Source of the DNA: CAYJKB01 sp964370625
GTDB taxonomy: Bacteria > Bacillota > Clostridia > Oscillospirales > Butyricicoccaceae
DNA length: 47,165 bases
NCBI GenBank assembly: GCA_964370625.1
Contig: CAYJKB010000013.1
Span: 1-47,165, forward strand
Reading direction: 5' to 3'
This document shows, piece by piece, positions 33,515 to 42,355 of the stretch. Within the stretch, counting starts at the first letter, position 1, and every line of letters starts with the position of its first letter. The position numbers and the translations under genes are program-made. Under the pieces are notes generated by a model. The model ran no database searches. It was not told the origin of the DNA and saw only the letters and a list, made by a program, of their open reading frames with translations.

Positions 33515-34630
33515 ATGAAAAAAAGAAGATTACTTGCAGCTTTACTAGGTTTAACACTTACAACATCAATGCTTGCAGCATGTGGTGGAGACGATGCAGC
33601 TACTGACGATGCTGGTGCTGATGTTCCTGCTACTGACGATGCTGCTCCTGCTGATGATGCAATGGCTGATATCATGCTTGAACATTTCGTGTACAACTTC
33701 TCTGACCCACAGCAAAACGCAGTTATGAATGCAGCTGACCCTATGTATACAGCAGCAGGTATTGATTATAACTTTAATGATGGAGAAGCAAAACAAAACG
33801 TACAAAACGACCAAATTGATAATGCAATCCAAAAAGGTGCTACAATGCTTGTTGTAGGCCTAACAGATGTATCTTCTGGCCAAACTGTTGTTGATAAAGC
33901 GAAAAATGCTGGATTACCAATTCTATTCTATAATCAACAACCAGCTAAAGAAGTTATAGATTCATATGAACAATGTTGGTTCGTAGGTTCTGATGCACGT
34001 GGCGGTGGTTTAATGCAAGGTGAAATCGCAGCTGATATTATCTTAGAAGACTACGCAAAATATGACAAAAATGGAAATGGTACAATTGAGTATGTAATGA
34101 TTCGTTCTGACCTTGCACATCCTGAAGCCAACGGAAGAACTGAAGCTTCTGTAACTCGCACAAATGAATTATTTGCTGAAGCAGGTATGCCTGCTCTAGT
34201 TCAACTAGGTACTGACTTCCTAGCTGATGACTGGTCAACCAACAAAGGTAAAGATGCGATGGATACATTCTTAGCTTCTAACCCTGTAAGCGAAACTGAA
34301 GGTGTTGAACTTGTTTTCTGTAACAATGATGGTATTGCTATCGGTGCTATGAAATCTCTACAAGCTGTAGGTTGGAACAATGATGCTACTAAAGCTATTC
34401 CAATTATTGGTGTAGATGCTACTGCTGAAGCGAAAACTTATATTGATGCAGGTCAAATGGCAGGTTCAGCTGGTCAAGACCCTGCTCTTATCGCTGAATA
34501 TGTTACAACTGTAGCTCTTAATGCTGCACAAGGAAAAGATCCACTTGATGGAACTGATTGGGCTTTCCAACCAGATTCAAAAGATATCTTCTTCCCATAT
34601 TCACCATACCCAGTAGATATTTTAGACTAA
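33515..34630 (+). CDS. mglB: Galactose/methyl-galactoside-binding lipoprotein
   Basis: The 371-residue protein has a lipobox (SMLAACGG) and a short Asp/Ala-rich linker. The periplasmic-binding fold shows NDQIDNAIQKGATMLVVGLTD, GSDARGGGLMQGEIAADI, FCNNDGIAIGAMKSLQAVGW, PIIGVDATAEAKTYIDAGQMAGSAGQDP and a C-terminal hinge strand. These match MglB. It delivers galactose or methyl-galactoside to the MglAC transporter. A CAGGAGGT site precedes the ATG. A stable hairpin after its stop probably raises its level relative to mglA. Confidence 0.92.
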   Translation: MKKRRLLAALLGLTLTTSMLAACGGDDAATDDAGADVPATDDAAPADDAMADIMLEHFVYNFSDPQQNAVMNAADPMYTAAGIDYNFNDGEAKQNVQNDQIDNAIQKGATMLVVGLTDVSSGQTVVDKAKNAGLPILFYNQQPAKEVIDSYEQCWFVGSDARGGGLMQGEIAADIILEDYAKYDKNGNGTIEYVMIRSDLAHPEANGRTEASVTRTNELFAEAGMPALVQLGTDFLADDWSTNKGKDAMDTFLASNPVSETEGVELVFCNNDGIAIGAMKSLQAVGWNNDATKAIPIIGVDATAEAKTYIDAGQMAGSAGQDPALIAEYVTTVALNAAQGKDPLDGTDWAFQPDSKDIFFPYSPYPVDILD

Positions 34631-34655
34631 TTATATAATAGTTTATCGAAACATT

Positions 34656-34697
34656 AAGCTTGTGTGGTGAATTTTACAGATGAAACCACACAAGCTT
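34656..34697 (+). terminator. mglB-mglA intergenic hairpin
   Basis: AAGCTTGTGTGGT (34656-34668) pairs perfectly with ACCACACAAGCTT (34685-34697), followed by a weak T-rich tract. It is likely a partial terminator or 3' stabiliser giving excess binding protein. Confidence 0.75.
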
Positions 34698-34745
34698 TTA
34701 AATTTTAAATTTGTGCCGACGCAAATAGGCGGAATGGAGCAAAAC

Positions 34746-36263
34746 ATGAATAATGTAGTTGAACGAAATAGTAATGCACCATTACTTGAAATGAAAAAAA
34801 TGCAAAAACGTTTTGTTGGTGTTCATGCTATTGATGATGCCGAGCTTACATTGAAACATGGAACAGTGCATGCTTTAATGGGGGAAAATGGAGCAGGTAA
34901 ATCTACACTGATGAAGTGTTTGTTTGGAATATATCGAGAAGATTCAGGTGATATATTAATCGAAGGTGAAAGAGTAAATTTCACTGATCCGAAACAAGCA
35001 CTTGAACATGGTGTGGCTATGGTACATCAAGAGCTTAACCAAGTTACAAAACGTGATATCATGGATAATCTATGGCTTGGGCGTTATCCTCGTCGTGGAA
35101 TTATGGTATCACAAGACAGAATGTATAAAGATACACTGGCTGTTTTAGAAGATTTGGAAATCGATGTAGACCCTAAAGCTATTTTGAGTACACTTAGCGT
35201 TTCACAGCGTCAAATGGTGGAGATTGCAAAAGCAGTTTCATATAATGCTAAAATATTGGTGCTTGATGAGCCTACTTCATCACTTTCTGATAAAGAAGTA
35301 GAGCATTTATTCAAAATCATTAATAAACTTCGTGATCGTGGAGTTGGAATGATATATATTTCGCATAAAATGGATGAAATTCTTGAAATATCAGATGAAG
35401 TTACTATTATGCGTGATGGAAAATATGTTTCTACAACAGCGTCAAAAGACCTTACTATGAATGAAATCATTAAACAAATGGTAGGGCGAGAAATCACAAG
35501 TCGTTTCCCAGATAAAACCAATGTAGTTGGTGATACTTATATGTCTGTAAAAAATCTTACAGGTATGTACGGATCTACAATTAAAGATGTAAGTTTCGAC
35601 CTTCGCAAAGGTGAAGTTTTGGGTGTTGCAGGGCTTGTGGGTTCAAGAAGAACGGAACTTCTTGAAAATATCTTCGGATATGCTACTGTAAAATCGGGGG
35701 AAATATCTATTGAGGGAAAAGTAATTCACAATAAAAGTCCAAGAGAAGCTATTGCAAATGGTTTTGCGCTTTTAACAGAAGAACGTCGTGCTACAGGTAT
35801 TTTGCCTGTACTTGGAATTAACGAAAATGCTACAATTGTAACACTTAAAAATTATTTGAAAAATGGATTACTTGATAATAAAAGAATTAAAGAAGATACA
35901 GAATGGGTTATTAGCTCAATGAAAGTTAAAACCCCTTCACAAAAAACTCCAATTCAGTCACTTTCTGGGGGAAATCAACAAAAAGTAATTATTGGTAGGT
36001 GGCTTCTTAAAGACCCAGAAGTATTGCTGCTTGATGAGCCCACACGTGGTATTGATGTTGGGGCGAAATACGAAATATATCAGCTCATAAATGATCAAGC
36101 TTCTAAGGGGAAATGTTGTATGGTGGTTTCATCTGAAATGCCAGAACTTTTAGGTATTTGTGATAGAATTTTAGTTATGTCTAATGGAAGGCTTGCTGGA
36201 ATTGTTGATGCAAAAACAACATCTCAAGAAGAAATTATGACACTTGCAGCTAAATATGTATAA
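34746..36263 (+). CDS. mglA: Galactose/methyl-galactoside ABC transporter ATP-binding protein
   Basis: The protein is 505 residues from the ATG at 34746, supported by TGGAG at correct spacing; the open frame runs upstream to 34680, but that part is the intergenic hairpin. It has two ABC domains. The first has Walker A GENGAGKST, signature-like LSVSQRQMVEIAK and Walker B ILVLDEPTSSLS. The second has degenerate Walker A GLVGSRRTE, signature SLSGGNQQKVIIGRW and LLLDEPTRGIDVG. This duplicated layout is typical of MglA/RbsA. It powers uptake through MglC. Confidence 0.95.
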   Translation: MNNVVERNSNAPLLEMKKMQKRFVGVHAIDDAELTLKHGTVHALMGENGAGKSTLMKCLFGIYREDSGDILIEGERVNFTDPKQALEHGVAMVHQELNQVTKRDIMDNLWLGRYPRRGIMVSQDRMYKDTLAVLEDLEIDVDPKAILSTLSVSQRQMVEIAKAVSYNAKILVLDEPTSSLSDKEVEHLFKIINKLRDRGVGMIYISHKMDEILEISDEVTIMRDGKYVSTTASKDLTMNEIIKQMVGREITSRFPDKTNVVGDTYMSVKNLTGMYGSTIKDVSFDLRKGEVLGVAGLVGSRRTELLENIFGYATVKSGEISIEGKVIHNKSPREAIANGFALLTEERRATGILPVLGINENATIVTLKNYLKNGLLDNKRIKEDTEWVISSMKVKTPSQKTPIQSLSGGNQQKVIIGRWLLKDPEVLLLDEPTRGIDVGAKYEIYQLINDQASKGKCCMVVSSEMPELLGICDRILVMSNGRLAGIVDAKTTSQEEIMTLAAKYV

Positions 36264-36282
36264 AAATTAGACTGTTTATGCA

Positions 36283-36303
36283 TGATAAGCTTTTTTCTTA
36301 TCA
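36283..36303 (+). other. Small hairpin between mglA and mglC
   Basis: TGATAAG pairs with CTTATCA around an eight-base T-rich loop. No T tract follows, so it is more likely an mRNA-stability element than a terminator. Confidence 0.4.
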
Positions 36304-36330
36304 CGTAAGACAGATAGGAGGATTTTCGTT

Positions 36331-37413
36331 ATGAAACAAAGTTTAACGGTTTTTAACGCTTTACCATCAAACCAAAAAGTTAAGTTTATATTAAATAAAC
36401 TTCTTGATAATGCACTTTACATATTAGTAGTTGTGCTGATTATCGTCGTTGTAAATCATAATCCAAGATTTATATCTAGCAGTTCAATCATTAATATATT
36501 AGCACTAAGTTCAACTCGTTTAGTTATGGCACTTGGTATAGCTGGTGCTGTTATACTAACAGGTACTGACCTTTCAGCTGGTCGTATGCTTGGGTTAACT
36601 GCCTGCATATCAGCTTCAATGCTTCAAGCACCTGATTATGCGGCAAAAATGTATCCTACACTTACATGGCTTCCACAAAATCCAGAAGCTGCAATTATTG
36701 GTCAAATTGTAATTGTTATTTTACTTGTAATGTTAGTTGGTGCTGTGATTGGATTTTTCAATGGGTTTATGACAGCAAGATTTAAGCTCCATCCTTTCAT
36801 CGTTACATTAGGTACACAACTTATTGTTTATGGTTTAGCTTTAATTTATGCTACTTTTGGTGCAAACCAAGGTGCTCCAATCGGAGGTATTGACCAACGT
36901 TATACTGATATTGTAAGTGGTAATTTATTCGGTGATTCTGAATTTTATGTGCCAAAAGTTATTCTTTATGCTATAATAATATCAATTATTATGTGGTTTA
37001 TTTGGAACAAAACTGTATTTGGTAAAAATATGTTTGCTGTGGGCTGTAATGCTGAAGCTGCAAAGGTTTCTGGGGTTTCTGTTTTCTGGACTACTGTACT
37101 TGTTTTCACATTAGCAGGTGCTTTATATGGCTTAACAGGTTTCTTAGAATCAGCTCGTGTAGGTTCAAACACAGCTGCTACAGGTAATGGTTATGAACTT
37201 GATGCCATCGCAGCTTGTGTAATTGGTGGTGTATCATTTACTGGTGGTGTTGGTAAAATCCGTGGTGTTATCATGGGCGTTATATTACTTCAAATCATTA
37301 ATGCAGCGCTTATTTTCTTAGATGTTCCAGGTTCAATTACTTATATCGTTCGTGGTGCTATTATCTTAGTTGCTTGTGCTATTGATATGAGAAAATACTT
37401 AACAAAAAAATAA
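36331..37413 (+). CDS. mglC: Galactose/methyl-galactoside ABC transporter permease
   Basis: The 360-residue polytopic protein of the BPD_transp_2 family has about ten helices. Landmarks are GIAGAVILTGTDLSAGRMLGLTACISASML, GFFNGFMTARFKLHPFIVTLGTQLI, and the NAEAAKVSGVSV loop that contacts the ATPase, then GGVSFTGGVGKIRGV. It is the membrane channel for the MglB cargo. An ATAGGAGGA site precedes the ATG. Its stop lies one base before an assembly gap, but the protein ends with the usual basic tail and appears complete. Confidence 0.94.
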   Translation: MKQSLTVFNALPSNQKVKFILNKLLDNALYILVVVLIIVVVNHNPRFISSSSIINILALSSTRLVMALGIAGAVILTGTDLSAGRMLGLTACISASMLQAPDYAAKMYPTLTWLPQNPEAAIIGQIVIVILLVMLVGAVIGFFNGFMTARFKLHPFIVTLGTQLIVYGLALIYATFGANQGAPIGGIDQRYTDIVSGNLFGDSEFYVPKVILYAIIISIIMWFIWNKTVFGKNMFAVGCNAEAAKVSGVSVFWTTVLVFTLAGALYGLTGFLESARVGSNTAATGNGYELDAIAACVIGGVSFTGGVGKIRGVIMGVILLQIINAALIFLDVPGSITYIVRGAIILVACAIDMRKYLTKK

Positions 37414-37414
37414 T

Positions 37415-37514
37415 NNNNNNNNNNNNNNNNNNNNNNNNNNNNNNNNNNNNNNNNNNNNNNNNNNNNNNNNNNNNNNNNNNNNNNNNNNNNNNNNNNNNNN
37501 NNNNNNNNNNNNNN
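37415..37514. other. Assembly gap of 100 N with identical flanks
   Basis: AAAAAATAAT ends the left contig (37405-37414) and begins the right one (37515-37524), again consistent with an unmerged overlap. If merged, the next gene starts about 19 bases after the mglC stop. Confidence 0.85.
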
Positions 37515-37542
37515 AAAAAATAATCCAGAAAGGACAATTTGT

Positions 37543-37737
37543 ATGAGTGAAAATGTTGAAATTTCCCTTGAGGAATATGAAAAACTTAAACAAATAGAAA
37601 AAGATACAGAAATCAGTCGCACAAAATTACATTGTGTATATGATAAGCTCGATATACCTATTAAAGTATTAGATTTTGTAATTGTTGGCGGTATACTTTT
37701 TATAATCGCAGCTGTTCTTTATGGTATTTATAATTAA
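37543..37737 (+). CDS. Small coiled-coil/membrane protein, unknown
   Basis: The 64-residue protein has an N-terminal charged helix (VEISLEEYEKLKQIEKDTEISRTKL) and one C-terminal membrane helix (VLDFVIVGGILFIIAAVLYGIY). An AGAAAGGAC site precedes the ATG. No family is recognised. If the gap before it is only a merged overlap, it directly follows mglC and would be the last gene of that operon. The dispersed hairpin repeat follows its stop. Confidence 0.65.
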   Translation: MSENVEISLEEYEKLKQIEKDTEISRTKLHCVYDKLDIPIKVLDFVIVGGILFIIAAVLYGIYN

Positions 37738-37744
37738 AATTCAA

Positions 37745-37867
37745 GGGTGTGTGTCATAATGCGACACACACTTACTTTTTTATAATTATAATAATTTTTT
37801 AGCATAATTTATCCCTGTTTCATAGATATTATAAGGCTGTGACGAAAATTTTCATTTTGTCACAGCC
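37745..37867. repeat. Two-hairpin intergenic repeat, copy 1
   Basis: Hairpin A (GTGTGTGTC at 37747-37755 with GACACACAC at 37763-37771, then a T run) is followed by an AT-rich spacer. Hairpin B (GGCTGTGAC at 37835-37843 with GTCACAGCC at 37859-37867) closes it. Hairpin A probably terminates the preceding gene. The whole unit matches the copy at 40,347-40,485 in order, spacing and part of the spacer (CTTTTTT...AATAATTTTT...ATAGATAT). From 37,868 to 37,937 nothing further is recognised. Confidence 0.75.
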
Positions 37868-37937
37868 ACTTTTTATATTTTTATTACGATTTTCAATATT
37901 TATTTTAGATACTTAGATTTTAAAAATGATATAGCTC

Positions 37938-37967
37938 TTGACTTTATAAGCACAAAAGTTGTATAAT
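37938..37967 (+). promoter_or_regulatory. Promoter of the GGDEF/EAL gene
   Basis: TTGACT (37938-37943) and TATAAT (37962-37967) are 18 bp apart. About 85 bases of leader precede the ATG. Confidence 0.7.
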
Positions 37968-38054
37968 TAAGGTGTATTATTTTGTATAAATATATCTATA
38001 TTAATTATAAATTGGCATCGCTATTTCAAATTTTAACTTTGGAGTTGATAATTA

Positions 38055-40289
38055 ATGAAATCTAACAACAGATCCTTAAAACTCCGCAACACTTTCAGTG
38101 CAATTGCTGTTACTATAATAATTGCTATTCTTGCAAGCTGGTTTAACCTTTCCGCTGACCGTGCTGTTGTCGACGCAACAATTAGCGAAATGGAGCAAAT
38201 TGGTGTTCAAATGGAAATCATTTTAGAAAATTCTCTTAAAGAAAACTTAGATGACCTTGTTCTTATTTCTGAATATCTTATAAAGAATGATGTAAATGAA
38301 GATACTATTCTCCGTTTTTTTGATAATCAATCTCAAATTAATGAATTTAATAATTTATATTATATCACTCAAGATGGACAGGGAATTTCTGCCGACACTT
38401 CTGACCATACTCTAAGAGATTTTTCCAATGATGAATCTTATTTGACAGCACTTGAACAGGATTATCATATCACTGAACCACATTTATCAAGTGATACAAA
38501 TGATTTGATATTCGAGATTTTTCTTCCTGTCAAACAGGCTAATGAAATTAAAGCCATGCTATTTTGTGAAGTCCCCTTAAATGGATTTTTAGATAATATC
38601 GAAAGCATAACATCTGGATATGGTGATGTATTTTTTGTTGATTATGAGTTAAATTTAATTTACTCAACCAGTGAATCTCATGTTGGTGCTTTAATTATCC
38701 CTGAAAGTGATATTTCCCAAATGGGTATGGAAAATATTATAAATGCACAAAAAAACTTATCAAGTGAAGTAAATGGAAGCTTTTACTATGACTATTATGG
38801 AATTCCAAAAATCATGGTATATATGCCTATTAATTTGACTGAATGGGCTTTTGCAATTAACATTGAAACTCATGCACTCAATAGCAATCTTGAAGCTGCT
38901 GTAAATCAGCTTAGCTCCATTTGCATTGCCATATATTGGTTTTTAATTATTCTAATTTGTTACACTTCATTTTATCATGTTCGTTCTATTAAACTATTAG
39001 AAAAATCTGCATACTTTGATGTGCTTACTGATTTGCCTAATAATGCAAAACTTGAAAAAGATATGAAATACATTTTAGAGCATAACACTGATAAGCCTTA
39101 CTCTATTTTAAAATTTGATGTGGATAATTTTAAATTAATTAATGAGATTTTTGGCTTTGACGTTGGTGATAAAGTTTTAAAAGTTCCGAAATATGTCTAT
39201 GAACAAGCAAAATCGGATACTTCTGATATAATTGTTTCAAGAGTTGGTACTGATGAATATTTAACTTTTGCACCTACAGCATTTCTTTCAAATATCGAAG
39301 AAATGACTTTGAAATATGAAGCTATTTATAAACAGCTTATTCCAGAGCTTGAAAATTATAATATAGTTTTTAAATATGGTAGATATAATATTTCACTTGG
39401 TGAAACTAATATCACTGAAATTATCAATAAAGTAACTTTAGCACATAACATGTCTAAGACTATGAAGGGCTTAGTTGTTTATGATTATGATGAAAACTAT
39501 AAAGCTAGACTTGTTAGAGATGCTGAAATCACAAGAAAAACTCCTAATGCAATGACTAAAAAAGAATTTAAAGTTTTCTTGCAACCTAAATTTAGTGTTA
39601 ATGAAGAAAAATTAATAGGTGCCGAAGCACTTGTTCGTTGGATTGAAGATGATGGTGGAATGATTTATCCTGGTGATTTTATTCCTTTATTTGAAAAAAA
39701 TGGCTTTATCGTAGAACTTGATAGATATGTTTTTGAACATGTTTGCATAGCATTACGTCGCTGGCTTGATGAAGGTGCAACTCCGATTACTATTTCAGTT
39801 AACTTCTCAAGGCTTCACCTTCAAGACCCAATGTTTGTTGACCATGTCTTAGAAATTGCTGATAGGCATAATGTGCCTCATGAATGTCTAGAAATAGAAC
39901 TTACTGAATCTGCTGCTATTGAAAATGAAGTATTCTTCGAAATGATGTTCGCAGAACTTCGTGATTTAGGTTTCAAAATCTCAATTGATGACTTTGGTGC
40001 AGGTTACTCTTCACTAGGTTTGCTTAAAAACATGAAAGTTGATACACTGAAACTTGATAGAAGCTTTTTCGTTGATGTCGGCGAAACAGTACGTGGTGAC
40101 CATGTGGTAAGTAGTATTATCGAAATGGCTCATGGTTTAGATATGTATGTTGTAGCTGAGGGAATTGAAACAGCTGAACAAATTCAAACACTTCGTGGCA
40201 TGAATTGTGACGCTATTCAAGGTTATTATTACTCTATGCCGATTTCTTTAGTAGATTTCGAGAAAAAATATATTGATTTAATCAAATAA
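38055..40289 (+). CDS. Membrane c-di-GMP protein: extracellular sensor, degenerate GGDEF, intact EAL
   Basis: The 744-residue protein has a helix at about 14-32, an extracellular Cache-like sensor (about 35-280) and a second helix at 285-308. A GGDEF domain (about 315-480) has signature GTDEY at 398-402 instead of GGDEF. The EAL domain (about 495-744) has EAL at 524-526, NFSRLHL, ELTESA, DDFGAGYSSL and KLDRSF. The EAL motifs look catalytic, so c-di-GMP hydrolysis is likely, with the altered GGDEF perhaps only binding GTP. A TTGGAG site precedes the ATG. It stands alone between two copies of a repeat. Confidence 0.9.
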   Translation: MKSNNRSLKLRNTFSAIAVTIIIAILASWFNLSADRAVVDATISEMEQIGVQMEIILENSLKENLDDLVLISEYLIKNDVNEDTILRFFDNQSQINEFNNLYYITQDGQGISADTSDHTLRDFSNDESYLTALEQDYHITEPHLSSDTNDLIFEIFLPVKQANEIKAMLFCEVPLNGFLDNIESITSGYGDVFFVDYELNLIYSTSESHVGALIIPESDISQMGMENIINAQKNLSSEVNGSFYYDYYGIPKIMVYMPINLTEWAFAINIETHALNSNLEAAVNQLSSICIAIYWFLIILICYTSFYHVRSIKLLEKSAYFDVLTDLPNNAKLEKDMKYILEHNTDKPYSILKFDVDNFKLINEIFGFDVGDKVLKVPKYVYEQAKSDTSDIIVSRVGTDEYLTFAPTAFLSNIEEMTLKYEAIYKQLIPELENYNIVFKYGRYNISLGETNITEIINKVTLAHNMSKTMKGLVVYDYDENYKARLVRDAEITRKTPNAMTKKEFKVFLQPKFSVNEEKLIGAEALVRWIEDDGGMIYPGDFIPLFEKNGFIVELDRYVFEHVCIALRRWLDEGATPITISVNFSRLHLQDPMFVDHVLEIADRHNVPHECLEIELTESAAIENEVFFEMMFAELRDLGFKISIDDFGAGYSSLGLLKNMKVDTLKLDRSFFVDVGETVRGDHVVSSIIEMAHGLDMYVVAEGIETAEQIQTLRGMNCDAIQGYYYSMPISLVDFEKKYIDLIK

Positions 40290-40346
40290 TGATAAAACCT
40301 ATACGCAGTATTTCTAAGCGTGTCACTGTATATTAATCAGTTTAAA

Positions 40347-40485
40347 AAGGGGTGTGTCGCCATGTGACACACCCCTTGACTTTTTTGTAAGTTCAATAAT
40401 TTTTCAGAATAATTAACCGCTGCTTAATAGATATCATATATATCGAATAAGGCTGTGACGAAAATTTTCATTTCGTCACAGCCTT
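40347..40485. repeat. Two-hairpin intergenic repeat, copy 2
   Basis: Hairpin A is AAGGGGTGTGTC (40347-40358) with its complement at 40366-40377, followed by a T run; it would terminate the GGDEF/EAL gene. Hairpin B is AAGGCTGTGACGAAA (40449-40463) with TTTCGTCACAGCCTT (40471-40485). Hairpin B ends 21 bases from the ilvD stop, so it probably terminates the ilv operon on the minus strand. Stem sequence is better paired than in copy 1. Confidence 0.78.
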
Positions 40486-40506
40486 TTAATATTTATTTAG
40501 AACAAT

Positions 40507-42171
40507 TTATTCCATTATAGCTCCAGTATTTGCAGAGCTTACAAGTTTTGAATAACGTCCAAGCCAACCAGTTTTCACAGCTGGTTCTTTTGGAACGAAA
40601 GTTTTTCTTCTTTCAGCAAATTCTTCTTCAGAAACTTTTGCATTAATACTGTTATTTGGAATGTCAATAGCGATAATATCGCCTTCACGTAAAAGTCCGA
40701 TTTCACCACCAGCAGCAGCTTCTGGAGATACGTGACCAATTGACGCACCACGAGATGCACCAGAAAAACGACCGTCAGTAATAAGTGCTACATCTTTATC
40801 AAGTCCCATACCAGCTAGTGACGATGTAGGGTTTAACATCTCACGCATACCAGGACCACCTTTAGGGCCTTCGTAACGGATAATTACAACGTCACCTTTA
40901 ACGATTTTACCAGCATAGATAGCTTCGATTGCATCTTCTTCGCTGTCAAATACTCTAGCTGGGCCTTCGTGGCAAAGCATTTCAGCTGCAACAGCAGAAC
41001 GTTTTACAACACAACCATCTTTTGAGATGTTACCCCAAAGAATAGCTAAACCACCTGTAGAACTATATGGATTTTCAACAGGACGTATAACTTCTGTGTC
41101 AGTATTATAACAACCTTCGATGTTTTCAGCCATAGTTTTACCTGTAACTGTTAGTACAGACGTGTCAAGTAAATCAATTTTTACAAGTTCATTCATAACA
41201 GCATAGATACCACCAGCCTCATTTAAGTCTTGCATGTGGGCAGGGCCTGCAGGTGCAAGGTGACAAAGGTTTGGAGTGATAGAACTTGCATTGTTGATGT
41301 CCTCAAGTCCTAGTTCAACACCAGCTTCATGTGCGATAGCAAGTAGATGAAGAACAGAGTTTGAAGAACAACCAAGTGCCATTTCTGTACGAATTGCATT
41401 AATAAATGTTGTTCTAGTTAGAATATCACGAGGTCGGATATTGTTGCGAACTAAGTTCATAACAGCCATACCAGAATGTTTTGCAAGGTGAATTCTTCTT
41501 GAATGAACAGCTGGAACAGTACCATGACCTGGAAGTGCTAAACCTAATGCTTCACATAGACAGTTCATTGAGTTTGCAGTATACATACCAGAACAAGAAC
41601 CACAACCAGGGCAAGTATCACGTTCGATATTACCTAATTTTTTATCATCAATTTTACCTGATTTAAAAGCACCAACAGCTTCAAACATATATGATAAACT
41701 AATTTCTTTACCATCGTTTTTACCAGCCATCATAGGGCCACCACTACATACAACAGATGGAATATTAAGACGAGTAGCTGCCATAACCATACCAGGAACG
41801 ATTTTATCACAGTTAGGAACAAGCACTAAACCATCAAGTTGATGTGCAATTGCCATAGTTTCTGTGCTGTCTGCGATAAGTTCACGAGAAGCTAGAGAAT
41901 ATCTCATCCCAGCGTGACCCATAGCGATACCATCACATACACCAATAGCCGGGAACATTACTGGTGTACCACCAGCAGCCTGTATACCAGCTTTTACAGC
42001 TTCTGTAATTTTATCAAGGTTTATATGACCTGGAACTATATCACTATGAGCTGAAACTACACCGATTAAAGGTTTTTGTAGTTCTTCATCTGTAAAACCA
42101 CAAGCATATAAAAGAGAACGTTGAGGAGCACGTTCAGGGCCTTTTGTTATATTATGACTATTCAAGTTCAT
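40507..42171 (-). CDS. ilvD: Dihydroxy-acid dehydratase
   Basis: The 554-residue IlvD/Edd family protein has iron-sulfur ligands in VPNCDKIVPGM and DTCPGCGSCSGMYTANSMNCL, and the C-terminal DGRFSGASRGASIGHVSPEA. It dehydrates 2,3-dihydroxy-isovalerate and -3-methylvalerate to the 2-keto acids of valine and isoleucine. It is the last gene of the T-box-led ilvB-N-C-D operon, 184 bases after ilvC. A palindromic repeat lies in that spacer. Confidence 0.96.
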   Translation of the reverse strand: MNLNSHNITKGPERAPQRSLLYACGFTDEELQKPLIGVVSAHSDIVPGHINLDKITEAVKAGIQAAGGTPVMFPAIGVCDGIAMGHAGMRYSLASRELIADSTETMAIAHQLDGLVLVPNCDKIVPGMVMAATRLNIPSVVCSGGPMMAGKNDGKEISLSYMFEAVGAFKSGKIDDKKLGNIERDTCPGCGSCSGMYTANSMNCLCEALGLALPGHGTVPAVHSRRIHLAKHSGMAVMNLVRNNIRPRDILTRTTFINAIRTEMALGCSSNSVLHLLAIAHEAGVELGLEDINNASSITPNLCHLAPAGPAHMQDLNEAGGIYAVMNELVKIDLLDTSVLTVTGKTMAENIEGCYNTDTEVIRPVENPYSSTGGLAILWGNISKDGCVVKRSAVAAEMLCHEGPARVFDSEEDAIEAIYAGKIVKGDVVIIRYEGPKGGPGMREMLNPTSSLAGMGLDKDVALITDGRFSGASRGASIGHVSPEAAAGGEIGLLREGDIIAIDIPNNSINAKVSEEEFAERRKTFVPKEPAVKTGWLGRYSKLVSSANTGAIME

Positions 42172-42200
42172 TTGTTTTCTCCGTTCATTTTTAATTTTAT

Positions 42201-42265
42201 TTGTAGGGAACAGCCTCGACTGTTCCTTTTGGCAAATTCGGAATGGTCAAGACCATTCCCTACAA
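42201..42265. repeat. Palindromic MITE-like element between ilvC and ilvD
   Basis: Outer arms TTGTAGGGAA and TTCCCTACAA enclose two inner hairpins: GGAACAG/CTGTTCC and GGAATGG/CCATTCC, each with a TCGA or TCAAGA-type loop. The result is a 65-bp cloverleaf-like structure. It carries no gene. Similar GTAGGG-ended palindromes are scattered in many Clostridia genomes. It lies inside the ilv transcript. Confidence 0.7.
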
Positions 42266-42294
42266 TAAATTTATATTATAACATTTAAAATTAA

Positions 42295-42323
42295 GGACGG
42301 AGGGAAAATTTTCCACACCGTCC
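42295..42323. terminator. Hairpin after ilvC
   Basis: GGACGG (42295-42300) pairs with CCGTCC (42318-42323), and an inner GGGAAAA/TTTTCC extends the stem. No strong T tract follows on the minus strand, so read-through into ilvD is likely. Confidence 0.45.
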
Positions 42324-42355
42324 CCTTTTATTAAGTTTTTCGTAAATTTACGAAA

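Noticed and set aside
41481..41666. Plus-strand frame within ilvD
   Set aside because: It is antisense to ilvD and lacks a ribosome binding site.
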